A stretch of DNA of 6,267 nt from Candidatus Thalassarchaeaceae archaeon (GTDB taxonomy: Archaea > Thermoplasmatota > Poseidoniia > Poseidoniales > Thalassarchaeaceae): the NCBI GenBank assembly GCA_030747475.1, contig JASLKO010000208.1, forward strand, positions 1 to 6,267. Reading direction: 5' to 3'. Each line of letters starts with the position of its first letter. Positions within the stretch are counted from its first letter, which is position 1. The position numbers and the translations under genes are program-made. The notes beneath the pieces are model-generated. The model saw only the letters and a list, made by a program, of their open reading frames with translations. It did not search any database and was not told where the DNA came from. Shown here piece after piece: positions 1 through 6,239 of this stretch.

Positions 1-21
1 TGTTCAAACATTGTCCACTAG

Positions 22-2604
22 TTAGGAGCCTGAACCATTCTTTGTCTGTGAATCAAGAACCAAAAATACGGGCAGTAAGATTAGTGCCAAGACGAGTGAA
101 AAGAATACTGTAATCGCCGTCACGATTCCGAAATCCTGAACGACTGGCATTTGTGACAATAGTAGCACAGTGAATCCACAAATTGTGGTACCTGCTGAAA
201 GTAATAACGCCACACCCGTGGAGGCGTACATTTCTCGCATACCAGACCAAACATCATCTTCCTTTATTTTCATGGCTTCAAAGCGCCGCCAAACGTGAAT
301 AGAATAATCAATGCCCAACCCGATTGTCAACGCCGTGACCATGACAGTCATTACGTTCCAATTTAGATTGAGTATGGCCATTGCCCCAACAACCCAAGTG
401 GCCGCTATTCCCACAGGCAACACAATGATGAGGGCGGTGCCGATTCTTCTTGTTAGGGCTAAGAGGACAGTGAAGCATACCGCCAGGCTAATCAAAGTTG
501 ATTGTAATTGAGATTCAGTGAGTCCGTCGAGGACTGCTTCCAAACTAACACTATCGCCCGCAACGTGAACGATGGTTCCTTCACTTCCTCGATGCTCGGA
601 AAATTTCGAGACTTCGTATTGAACCGCGGCAAGTACTGCTGAACTTTCACTGCTTGTCTTGACTTCGATGAGAACTTCCATGCGGATATATTGGATGCTA
701 CCGTCTTCATTGAATGAAACCACCTTTTGCACTCGCTCAGACCAACTTTCACCTGTGAGCGGATCGGAAATGGTTTGATTGCTAGAAAGATTAACCAAAG
801 CGGCAGAGATGATTCCTTCGGTAAATGTCGATCCATCGTAAACCTCCAAACGACTCTTTTCAATGTCGAGATTGTAGGCAAGAGCAAAGTCAGAATCAGC
901 CTCAACAGCCTCGTATAATATCAAGTAGGGGCCATCATAAGCAGGATGAGAATTCCCATCTGTTTCTGGAGCCACGACACCTTGTGTATTGCCCAACCAA
1001 CCATCGAGGTCCCTGTGAGCCTCTAGAAATGGCTCGTCATCAGAGATTGCGGTTTGGCCTGTATCCGGTTCAATGAGGATGTAAATCGGTTTCCAACCTG
1101 CAGCACCATACGACTCGTATAGACTGTCTCGACCCTGCATGACATCCATGTCTTCATCGAGGAAGTCTGTCAGATCAAATTCGGTTTCCAGCTTGGCAGC
1201 CGCGAATATAACTGAACCGATGGTCATCAAAGCAACAACACCGATGACTTTTGCCTGGTGTAGTTTTTGGAAACCAATCATGTACTGCCCGAAATTGCCA
1301 AATCGCATCCACTCGATGTGTTTAGCATAGGCAGAGGAATCGCGTTCCATCACGACATGGAGGGAACCCACCAATAGTGTCGAAGATGCAAATGCGCAAA
1401 AGACGCCGAAGGCAAGGCCCATCCCGAAATCTCGCAGCGGTGGTAGAGGAGACACCATGTTTGCAAGGAAAGCAGCCATGGTGGTAATGACGGCAATGGA
1501 CAACGCCACTTTGAGTGTTTCAAATCCTTTCAACCAAGCCATACTGGCAGAATCGCCTTCAGCCCGGAACGTATTGTACCGGCGTTGAAGATGGATGCTG
1601 TAATCAATACCCAGACCAAGAACAACAGGTGCAACGGCAACTTCTAAAATTGAAAATTCAACTCCTGCTAAAGCCATACCGCCGTAGGTCCAGACCAAAG
1701 CAGCCGAAAGGCCAACCAGTGGAAAGACGACGCCTCGAACTGAACGGAATGCAATCGCAAGTAGAGTGACGACGATGACAAGGGCGCCAATCACCAAGAT
1801 GGTCAACTCACCAACTGTATTTTTGTTAATGTCGTGACTCATTAAGTCAAGGCTTGTTGAATGGAAATTCAGATCAGTATCTTCTGAAAATTGATTCAAT
1901 TGTGAACGAATGAAATCTTGCTGTACCTGCCGTTCAGTATCATCAAGATCAGGGTCGATCATGATGACCCAGAGTGTACTTGAAGCACTTGGAATCGCAT
2001 CTCCAGTATTGTCTTCCAAGTAGGTACAAGTTGCATCGAAATCGAGGTCCTGGTGAATGAGGCTCTCTTGGATAAATGCCGCTGCAGCGAGGGCGCGTTC
2101 ATCCAAATCTTGAGTAGATTCCATGTCACACATTGTGTCTTCGTCAAAAATTTCGTCTAGCAATGACGGCCAATTTTCGTAATCTTCAATGAGCGTGCCA
2201 TTGGCATCAGATTCATCGATTGCATGTTGAATAATCATAGGTGCAGCGATGATGGATTCAACATAATCATTCGACGAACTCGAACGGTTCATCACTTCAT
2301 CGAGAGCTTCTTGCTGTAAGTGCAAGTTTTCCATGGTGAGCACATTCCCACCATCATCGGTGGTGATGTGGATGAACATCGGTCGACTCTCAGCGGGGAA
2401 CTCATCGGACATTCGATTCTGCGCTTCTTCAGCAGGAGTTTCGGGGGTAAAGGCTGAAAGATCGGTGTCAAAAACTGGAAGTGGGAACAGTTGTGCCCCT
2501 AAAACAATCGTTAGAATCGCGGAAACAATGAGAATGGGCAAGGCTGACTTGTCGAATAACGCTGATTTTTCCAAAGTGTGGTCGGCATCCTCTCCGCCAC
2601 CCAT
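22..2604 (-). CDS. RND/MMPL-superfamily exporter (HAE3-like), 12 membrane segments
   Basis: Predicted proton-driven exporter of lipids or other hydrophobic molecules in the cytoplasmic membrane; the substrate cannot be read from sequence. Numbering is from the ATG at 2604 (860 residues). The protein is an internal duplication: one membrane segment (about 22-42), a large acidic extracytoplasmic domain (43-265), five segments (266-417), a seventh segment (about 451-469), a second exposed domain (470-700), then five more segments to about 850. Each half carries GLGIDYSIH in its fourth segment (330-338 and 762-770), with the Asp-Tyr pair used for proton relay in MmpL-type pumps. Cys159 and Cys193 in the first exposed domain could form a disulfide. 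The frame is open to an ATG at 2694, but that ATG lies in the loop of a hairpin followed by T7 and has no Shine-Dalgarno sequence, so I prefer 2604; a TTG at 2658 is also possible. The 2604 start also lacks a clear ribosome site. Family assignment is firm, the start is not. Confidence 0.93.
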   Translation of the reverse strand: MGGGEDADHTLEKSALFDKSALPILIVSAILTIVLGAQLFPLPVFDTDLSAFTPETPAEEAQNRMSDEFPAESRPMFIHITTDDGGNVLTMENLHLQQEALDEVMNRSSSSNDYVESIIAAPMIIQHAIDESDANGTLIEDYENWPSLLDEIFDEDTMCDMESTQDLDERALAAAAFIQESLIHQDLDFDATCTYLEDNTGDAIPSASSTLWVIMIDPDLDDTERQVQQDFIRSQLNQFSEDTDLNFHSTSLDLMSHDINKNTVGELTILVIGALVIVVTLLAIAFRSVRGVVFPLVGLSAALVWTYGGMALAGVEFSILEVAVAPVVLGLGIDYSIHLQRRYNTFRAEGDSASMAWLKGFETLKVALSIAVITTMAAFLANMVSPLPPLRDFGMGLAFGVFCAFASSTLLVGSLHVVMERDSSAYAKHIEWMRFGNFGQYMIGFQKLHQAKVIGVVALMTIGSVIFAAAKLETEFDLTDFLDEDMDVMQGRDSLYESYGAAGWKPIYILIEPDTGQTAISDDEPFLEAHRDLDGWLGNTQGVVAPETDGNSHPAYDGPYLILYEAVEADSDFALAYNLDIEKSRLEVYDGSTFTEGIISAALVNLSSNQTISDPLTGESWSERVQKVVSFNEDGSIQYIRMEVLIEVKTSSESSAVLAAVQYEVSKFSEHRGSEGTIVHVAGDSVSLEAVLDGLTESQLQSTLISLAVCFTVLLALTRRIGTALIIVLPVGIAATWVVGAMAILNLNWNVMTVMVTALTIGLGIDYSIHVWRRFEAMKIKEDDVWSGMREMYASTGVALLLSAGTTICGFTVLLLSQMPVVQDFGIVTAITVFFSLVLALILLPVFLVLDSQTKNGSGS

Positions 2605-2676
2605 GGGGGTGGCGAGTGGAATTGGCTTGATAAGTCGACGGGCGACAATGGTTCGCAATAATTGAAAACAAACAGC

Positions 2677-2702
2677 AAAAAAACACACCCACATAGTGGG
2701 TG
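2677..2702 (-). terminator. hairpin followed by T7, reading leftward
   Basis: On the minus strand a perfect 7-bp stem (CACCCAC / GTGGGTG, loop TAT, 2686-2702) is followed after TG by seven T residues (2683-2677). This has the shape of an intrinsic terminator. It sits in the divergent region between rpoL and the exporter, with no gene upstream on the same strand for it to end, so it may stop leftward antisense transcripts from the rpoL side or attenuate the exporter leader. The first ATG of the exporter frame lies across the loop and the 3' arm of the stem. The structure is seen directly; the role is inferred. Confidence 0.4.
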
Positions 2703-2704
2703 GC

Positions 2705-2722
2705 TTGAGAAAGAAGACTCAA
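2705..2722. repeat. short inverted repeat in the divergent intergenic region
   Basis: TTGAG and CTCAA arms are separated by 8 bases, about 30 bases before the rpoL ATG. The two-turn-like spacing and location between divergent genes would fit an operator, but 5-bp arms are short enough to arise by chance. The rest of 2605-2753 shows no convincing TATA box for either gene. Confidence 0.25.
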
Positions 2723-2753
2723 AAGGGTGGGCTAGGTCGGCGGTTTGGTCAAC

Positions 2754-3014
2754 ATGGGGATTAAGGTACTATTGAACGAAGGCAATGAGCTTCGTATTCG
2801 CATTACAGGAGAAAGTCATACGGCACTACAAATGTTCCGTTCTCGATTAAATGAAAGTAAAGATGTAGAATATGCCAACTATTTCGTTGGGCACCCAGTT
2901 CTTGACGAACCAGAGTTCTATCTTCGATGTAAAAAAGGCAAACAGCCAACCAAGATTTTGATGACTCTTTGCAAGGATATCGCAAAGGAATTCGATGGAC
3001 TCACACTTCCTTGA
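2754..3014 (+). CDS. rpoL: DNA-directed RNA polymerase subunit L (Rpb11 homologue)
   Basis: Small assembly subunit of archaeal RNA polymerase. It pairs with subunit D (the Rpb3 homologue) to form the alpha-dimer-like platform on which the large subunits assemble. The 86-residue product has the family's usual length and pattern: an N-terminal strand beginning MGIKVL, the GESHTALQMFRS helix motif (family form GEDHTxxNxLR) near residues 18-29, the YFVGHPVLDEP segment at about 42-52, then FYLRCKKG and a C-terminal helix. The ATG at 2754 matches the family N-terminus. A TTG nine bases earlier (2745) is in frame and has AGGT at workable spacing, but it would add only three residues. No Shine-Dalgarno sequence precedes 2754 closely, so the mRNA may be leaderless or weakly led. 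It is followed by truD 10 bases downstream, very likely co-transcribed. It lacks the extended C-terminus seen in eukaryotic Rpb11. Confidence 0.93.
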   Translation: MGIKVLLNEGNELRIRITGESHTALQMFRSRLNESKDVEYANYFVGHPVLDEPEFYLRCKKGKQPTKILMTLCKDIAKEFDGLTLP

Positions 3015-3020
3015 AGTGAT
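3013..3020 (+). promoter_or_regulatory. Shine-Dalgarno sequence that sets the truD start
   Basis: GAAGTGAT differs by one base from GAGGTGAT, the complement of the archaeal 16S 3' end. The GAAG core lies 8 bases before the ATG at 3025. It overlaps the rpoL stop codon (3012-3014), implying translational coupling. It argues against the in-frame ATG at 2995, which lies inside rpoL and has no such site. Confidence 0.65.
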
Positions 3021-3024
3021 TTCT

Positions 3025-4422
3025 ATGACACCCGCGGACATCGCGGAAGCCTGTGGATTGATGGGCTATGCTTGCGATGGTGAAGGAATCGGTGGCCTCC
3101 TAAAATCAAGGTATGAAGATTTTAGAGTTGAGGAAATTGGTCGAACTCCTGCACTAGATCCAAAGGGAAGATTCACCGTTGCAAAAGTCACATTGACAAA
3201 TTGGGAAACAAATCGATTTGTTGGCAAACTGGCTAGGATTTTGGGCATCTCAAAGAATCGGATTTGGTTCAGTGGAACCAAGGATAAACGCGCGATTACA
3301 ACCCAACTCATCGTCATTGACGCACCACAAAATAAAGTCGCAACGGTCGATTTGAAGGACGTTGATATCGAAGTCATTGGTCGAAGCCACCAAAAACTGA
3401 GTTTTGGGGACCACAGTGCAAATCGATTCACAATTACTGTTCGCGGTTGTGCAGATTCTAATGGTAAACCACTGGATGCAAAGGAAGCCATTCGTCGAGT
3501 AAACTCGATCTTTGAAAATATGCAACAACGATTGGGTGAAGGGCGATTTCCAAACTGGATTGGACCTCAACGATTTGGCGCCACTAGGCCAGTGACACCT
3601 GTTGTCGGCCGTGCAGTCGTCAATGAAGATTGGAAAGGTGCAGTAGATGCATATTTGGGAATGGAAGGCATTCACCAGCATACAGATGCTGACAACTTTC
3701 GAAGTCTATGGCGCGAATCAAGTGATGTCGAAAAATGTCTAGAAATTATTCCAAAGCACCTTGGTTTTGAGCGCGATATGCTGCAACATTTGAAACGCCG
3801 AGAAGAGGATTGGATTGGTGCATTCCGAAAGCTCCCAAATAACCTACAATTGATGATGGTTCACAGTCTACAATCCCAAGCATTCAATCGCATTATTGCT
3901 GCAAGATTGGCCGCGGGGCTGACTCTTGCAAACCCGATTGAAGGTGATGTAGTCGGCCTCATACAAGAAAATGGTAAAATCGACATGGCGAAATTGGCTG
4001 AAGTAGACCAAGATATCCTGCCCCGCATCACTAGAAATTGTGCTTTGGGAAGATTGGCTGTTACGGCTACATTGCCTGGTGCTGAGAGTCAATACAATAA
4101 TTCTAAACCAGGATTAATCGAAAAGCAGGTTCTTTCTGAAATGGATTTGGCAGAAATTGATTGGCAAGTCCGTGGCATCCCAAGACTCACATCAAAGGGC
4201 AGCCGACGTGCATTAACAGTGCAATTCAGTGATTTCAGTGTTGAGGAATCGGGAGAGGTTGAATCAGAGAGATTGGGCAACCGATTCTCGGAAGGACCTA
4301 GGGACGGTGAACTTTGGAATCCCGATGGATGCTCACTTCGATTGAGATTCTCGTTGCCAAGTGGAACTTATGCAACAATTCTGATGAGAGAATTCATGCG
4401 AGCGCCGCTGACTCAGTACTGA
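3025..4422 (+). CDS. truD: tRNA pseudouridine(13) synthase TruD
   Basis: Isomerises uridine to pseudouridine in tRNA, at position 13 in bacterial TruD; archaeal and eukaryotic (Pus7) members can differ in target, so the site is inferred. Numbering is from 3025 (465 residues, a normal archaeal length). Visible family motifs in order: GIGGLLKSRYEDFRVEEI near the N-terminus (about 21-38), the catalytic loop SGTKDKRAITTQ with the nucleophilic Asp at residue 87, GDHSANRFTITVRG at about 129-142, PNWIGPQRFGATRP at about 176-189, HSLQSQAFN in the insertion-domain region, and the C-terminal LRFSLPSGTYATILMREFM signature. All key elements are intact. The 3025 start is chosen for its Shine-Dalgarno sequence; an ATG at 2995 would overlap rpoL, and one at 3061 would trim the N-terminus. 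The gene ends one base before the opposing aEF-1beta stop codon. Confidence 0.96.
   Translation: MTPADIAEACGLMGYACDGEGIGGLLKSRYEDFRVEEIGRTPALDPKGRFTVAKVTLTNWETNRFVGKLARILGISKNRIWFSGTKDKRAITTQLIVIDAPQNKVATVDLKDVDIEVIGRSHQKLSFGDHSANRFTITVRGCADSNGKPLDAKEAIRRVNSIFENMQQRLGEGRFPNWIGPQRFGATRPVTPVVGRAVVNEDWKGAVDAYLGMEGIHQHTDADNFRSLWRESSDVEKCLEIIPKHLGFERDMLQHLKRREEDWIGAFRKLPNNLQLMMVHSLQSQAFNRIIAARLAAGLTLANPIEGDVVGLIQENGKIDMAKLAEVDQDILPRITRNCALGRLAVTATLPGAESQYNNSKPGLIEKQVLSEMDLAEIDWQVRGIPRLTSKGSRRALTVQFSDFSVEESGEVESERLGNRFSEGPRDGELWNPDGCSLRLRFSLPSGTYATILMREFMRAPLTQY
4413..4422. repeat. 10-bp palindrome at the truD 3' end
   Basis: TCAGTACTGA is a perfect palindrome covering the last codons and the stop of truD, flanked by GACTC and GAGTC arms (about 4410-4431) that can form an alternative wider hairpin. 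It lies where the two convergent transcripts must end. No T-run follows on either strand, so it is not a canonical terminator. Confidence 0.3.
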
Positions 4423-4423
4423 A

Positions 4424-4696
4424 TCAGAGTCGACCAATTTCTAGGACTTCGACTTCACCAACACCATCGATGCTTCGAATTGAATCTTCAAACGCATCAA
4501 CTGTCCCATCACCCTCTTGGATGACACAATGAGCTTCAACAAACTTCAGACCAAAAGCAAGTGGTTTTGTTTCCACCATTTGGACGACACCAACTTCGCT
4601 AGTCATAGATTCCATGGCACCTGCAATGACATCTGCATTGGCACCCTCAAAATCTGGATCGCACATAATTTTGTACTTTACAGCAACTTCACCCAT
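4424..4696 (-). CDS. ef1b: Elongation factor 1-beta (aEF-1B), guanine nucleotide exchange factor
   Basis: Exchanges GDP for GTP on archaeal EF-1alpha (aEF1A), recycling it after tRNA delivery; it is the counterpart of the exchange domain of eukaryotic eEF1B-alpha/beta. The 90-residue product has the archaeal single-domain length. It shows the expected alpha/beta sandwich pattern: N-terminal strand MGEVAVKYKIM, helix 20-33, the conserved PLAFGLKFVEAHCVIQ strand at about 45-60, and the C-terminal DGVGEVEVLEIGRL strand. The start at 4696 is fixed by a strong AGGAGGA with a 6-base spacer. It is the last gene of the leftward cluster and lies 12 bases after the zinc-ribbon gene, a pairing that I recall from other archaea. 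It converges with truD with only one base between stops, so 3' untranslated regions must overlap. Assignment is firm. Confidence 0.95.
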   Translation of the reverse strand: MGEVAVKYKIMCDPDFEGANADVIAGAMESMTSEVGVVQMVETKPLAFGLKFVEAHCVIQEGDGTVDAFEDSIRSIDGVGEVEVLEIGRL

Positions 4697-4702
4697 GAGA
4701 AA

Positions 4703-4709
4703 TCCTCCT
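4703..4709 (-). promoter_or_regulatory. Strong Shine-Dalgarno sequence of aEF-1beta, overlapping the upstream stop
   Basis: AGGAGGA lies 6 bases before the ATG at 4696 and shares its first A with the TAA stop of the zinc-ribbon gene. This is the best ribosome site in the window, as expected for an abundant translation factor, and it suggests coupled or re-initiating translation. Confidence 0.85.
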
Positions 4710-4876
4710 TAAGGTCCTTGGAACCCACAGGATGCGCAAAAATATGTCACAGCCTGATTGCGGCAGCGTTCTGAACGACCAATCGGTTCACCGCAACTTG
4801 GGCAAGGGAACGAGGTGCTCTTGGCGTCCGTCAACGGTACGCCAGACGCGGAACAGGTTGATGCGCGCTTCTGCAT
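4709..4876 (-). CDS. Small zinc-ribbon protein of the aEF-1beta operon (HVO_2753-like)
   Basis: A 55-residue protein too short for routine ORF lists. It belongs to the archaeal zinc-ribbon family annotated as RNA-binding and translation-linked; the molecular role is not established from sequence. Visible motifs: TCSASG at 7-12, FPCPSCG at 23-29 (Cys25, Cys28), RCRNQ at 37-41, and the terminal YFCASCGFQGP (Cys47, Cys50), which is the family's hallmark ending. Homologues as I know them carry four CxxC half-knuckles; here the first has Ser11 and the third Gln41 in place of the second cysteine, leaving two intact CxxC pairs plus single Cys8 and Cys38, enough for one zinc site. The ATG at 4876 has GAGGG (4883-4887) with 6-base spacing and an in-frame TGA just upstream. 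The next gene is aEF-1beta, 12 bases on. Confidence 0.9.
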   Translation of the reverse strand: MQKRASTCSASGVPLTDAKSTSFPCPSCGEPIGRSERCRNQAVTYFCASCGFQGP

Positions 4877-4910
4877 TTGAGTCCCTCAGCGAGCCGGCCA
4901 CCGACTTCTC

Positions 4911-4919
4911 CTTAATATG
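4911..4919 (-). promoter_or_regulatory. Candidate TATA box for the zinc-ribbon/aEF-1beta pair
   Basis: CATATTAAG lies about 35-43 bases before the zinc-ribbon ATG. A start site about 25 bases downstream of its centre would leave a leader of some 14 bases that still contains the GAGGG ribosome site. This would let the pair be transcribed apart from the OB-fold and rlmE genes. The match to the archaeal TATA consensus is modest and there is no clear BRE. Confidence 0.35.
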
Positions 4920-4921
4920 GT

Positions 4922-4934
4922 TGACCGAAGGTCA
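4922..4934 (-). other. Small hairpin between the OB-fold and zinc-ribbon genes
   Basis: TGACC and GGTCA form a perfect 5-bp stem with a 3-base loop (13 bases in all), 12 bases after the OB-fold stop codon. No T-run follows, so it is not a standard terminator; it may be a transcript-end or processing structure. It sits immediately upstream of the candidate TATA box and could also be a short operator. Confidence 0.3.
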
Positions 4935-4946
4935 GAAAGGATCACT

Positions 4947-5360
4947 TCAGGCTTCAAGGATGGTCAGTTTGCCCGTTCGACCGGTTGAAACGACCATTTG
5001 GCCATGGCTATATTGGCACCATCCACCCTGGATGGAAATGATATCGCCTGTTCGAACTCGATCGACTTGGTCCCCCCACAATACAAGTCCGATTTGACCA
5101 GTTTCATCCCTACCGCAAGCGGCTGCTATCGAACCAGTCCAACCTTTTGACATCACAGTACGGCGAGGATATCTGCGAAGAATCAGCAATTCCAATCGGC
5201 GTACAGGTCGTTGGACGACCAAATCTTCGACACGTGTCCGTGGTGGGGAATCACGCCTTCTCGATTCTGAATATGCCATTTGGCGCATTATACTACTACG
5301 CGTGGCTGTATTGTTTCTATTTTCTAGCGGGCTTGGTTTAGCAATCATACTGACAGACAT
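4947..5360 (-). CDS. Single OB-fold nucleic-acid-binding protein (RPA/SSB-like)
   Basis: Probably binds single-stranded DNA or RNA; it resembles the archaeal one-OB-fold proteins related to RPA and SOSS-B. Numbering is from the ATG at 5360 (137 residues). After a variable, arginine- and serine-rich N-terminal stretch, the OB domain starts at RTRVEDL (about 41-47), continues through LELLILRRYPRRTVMSKG, and has its clearest family signature in DETGQIGLVLWGDQVDRV (85-102) followed by TGDIISIQGGW and a last strand TGKLTILEA. The start is uncertain: the frame is open to 5411 without a ribosome site, 5360 has GGAG 8 bases upstream, and 5288 or 5279 would leave mainly the domain itself. It follows rlmE in the same direction, so co-transcription is likely. 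The basic, Arg-rich tract before and in the domain fits nucleic-acid contact. Whether it prefers DNA or RNA is open. Confidence 0.82.
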   Translation of the reverse strand: MSVSMIAKPSPLENRNNTATRSSIMRQMAYSESRRRDSPPRTRVEDLVVQRPVRRLELLILRRYPRRTVMSKGWTGSIAAACGRDETGQIGLVLWGDQVDRVRTGDIISIQGGWCQYSHGQMVVSTGRTGKLTILEA

Positions 5361-5441
5361 TGTTTCAACTCCATTGAGCAACGGAGATGACAGCCTTGGG
5401 TCCACCATCATTTCGATGGGGGGTAAATGAAAGTGAAACTG

Positions 5442-6239
5442 TTATTCCTTCTTGGGAATACGCCTGAATCCACTTTTTACTTCAGGTTCAGGTTCTGTTG
5501 ATTTTTGCTGAATAATCCCTTCTGCCTCGAGGTGCTCATCCAGTTCTTGAGCAACTGATTTTCCACGTGATTCTCTTTTCGGTTTCGGGAGTTTATTTTT
5601 GCATACTAGGAATACTTCTGAGGAAGAATTGCGGGACGCATCGGGTGAAAAACGTTGAACTCGCGAAAAGCGTTGTTTGGCAGAATTCACGATTCCTTCA
5701 ATCCCAGTGCCCTGGAAAATTTTCGTCACGAAGGAGCCCCCAGGTACGAGCAATGGTAAGGTGAAATCGAAGACTGTTGCGACCAGTTCCAATGAAATGG
5801 CCTGATCACGGTCATACTGACCTGTCAATTTAGGTGAAATATCAGACACAATTGAATTGAAAAGGCGCTGTTTGCCATTCTTCGGCTCGCCCAAGAAATT
5901 ACCATCTACTTTCTGCCCTTCCTGCAATAGTTCTAGAATGACTTCTTGTGAGGATTTCTCAGTCACATCACCCGTAATCATTTGTGCACCTTCAACAGGT
6001 GCACTGGCGAGCAAGTCAATTCCAATCACAAGACCATCTGATCCAGTTTCCTCGACAGAAACTTGTGTCCACCCACCGGGATGGCTGCCGACATCCAGCA
6101 CCAAATCCCCTGGACGAATGAGTTGGAATTTTTCCTGAATTTGCTTTAGTTTGAAGGCTGATCGTGCCCGATAGCCCTTGGAACGAGCTTGGCGCCTCCA
6201 TGTATCGCGTTGGTGTGCTTGGAACCAGCGCTTGCTCAT
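5442..6239 (-). CDS. rlmE: 23S rRNA 2'-O-methyltransferase, RlmE/FtsJ family
   Basis: Transfers a methyl group from S-adenosylmethionine to a ribose 2'-OH, in the bacterial enzyme U2552 of the 23S rRNA A-loop; the exact archaeal target is inferred. The 265-residue product has the Rossmann methyltransferase core in about 25-213. SAM motif I is DVGSHPGGW (49-57), and the family's K-D-K-E catalytic tetrad is visible as Lys30, Asp133 (SDISP), Lys173 (VTKIFQG) and Glu208 (SSSEVFLVC). Residues 109-125 form a small polar insertion before the catalytic Asp strand, and about 50 C-terminal residues are a charged Lys/Glu/Pro-rich tail with no TRAM domain that I can see. The start at 6239 has GAGG with 7-base spacing. 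It is the first gene of the leftward cluster in this window, and the OB-fold gene follows 30-81 bases later depending on that gene's start. Confidence 0.95.
   Translation of the reverse strand: MSKRWFQAHQRDTWRRQARSKGYRARSAFKLKQIQEKFQLIRPGDLVLDVGSHPGGWTQVSVEETGSDGLVIGIDLLASAPVEGAQMITGDVTEKSSQEVILELLQEGQKVDGNFLGEPKNGKQRLFNSIVSDISPKLTGQYDRDQAISLELVATVFDFTLPLLVPGGSFVTKIFQGTGIEGIVNSAKQRFSRVQRFSPDASRNSSSEVFLVCKNKLPKPKRESRGKSVAQELDEHLEAEGIIQQKSTEPEPEVKSGFRRIPKKE

Noticed and set aside
1..11. Possible start (ATG at 11, minus strand) of a gene beyond the left edge
   Set aside because: Only three codons are visible and no clear Shine-Dalgarno sequence precedes it; not enough to call.
492..905. 137-codon alternative frame within the exporter gene
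   Set aside because: It is on the same strand but another frame of a convincingly coding region, with no domain or membrane pattern.
2605..2694. N-terminal extension of the exporter from the ATG at 2694
   Set aside because: The ATG lies in a hairpin followed by T7, has no ribosome site, and the first residues are largely the translation of the T-rich tract. Kept only as an alternative start.
2995..3024. Upstream ATG of truD inside rpoL
   Set aside because: It overlaps rpoL out of frame, and the ATG at 3025 has a well-spaced Shine-Dalgarno sequence and needs no overlap.
3066..3681. Two minus-strand open frames of about 140 codons within truD
   Set aside because: They are antisense to an intact, motif-rich gene, have no recognisable domains, and reflect the codon bias of truD.
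4732..5097. 121-codon plus-strand frame across the zinc-ribbon and OB-fold genes
   Set aside because: It is antisense to two recognised genes and shows no family features.
5424..5440. T-rich stretch on the minus strand after rlmE as a terminator
   Set aside because: The T residues are interrupted and no stem precedes them; the next gene follows closely in the same direction.
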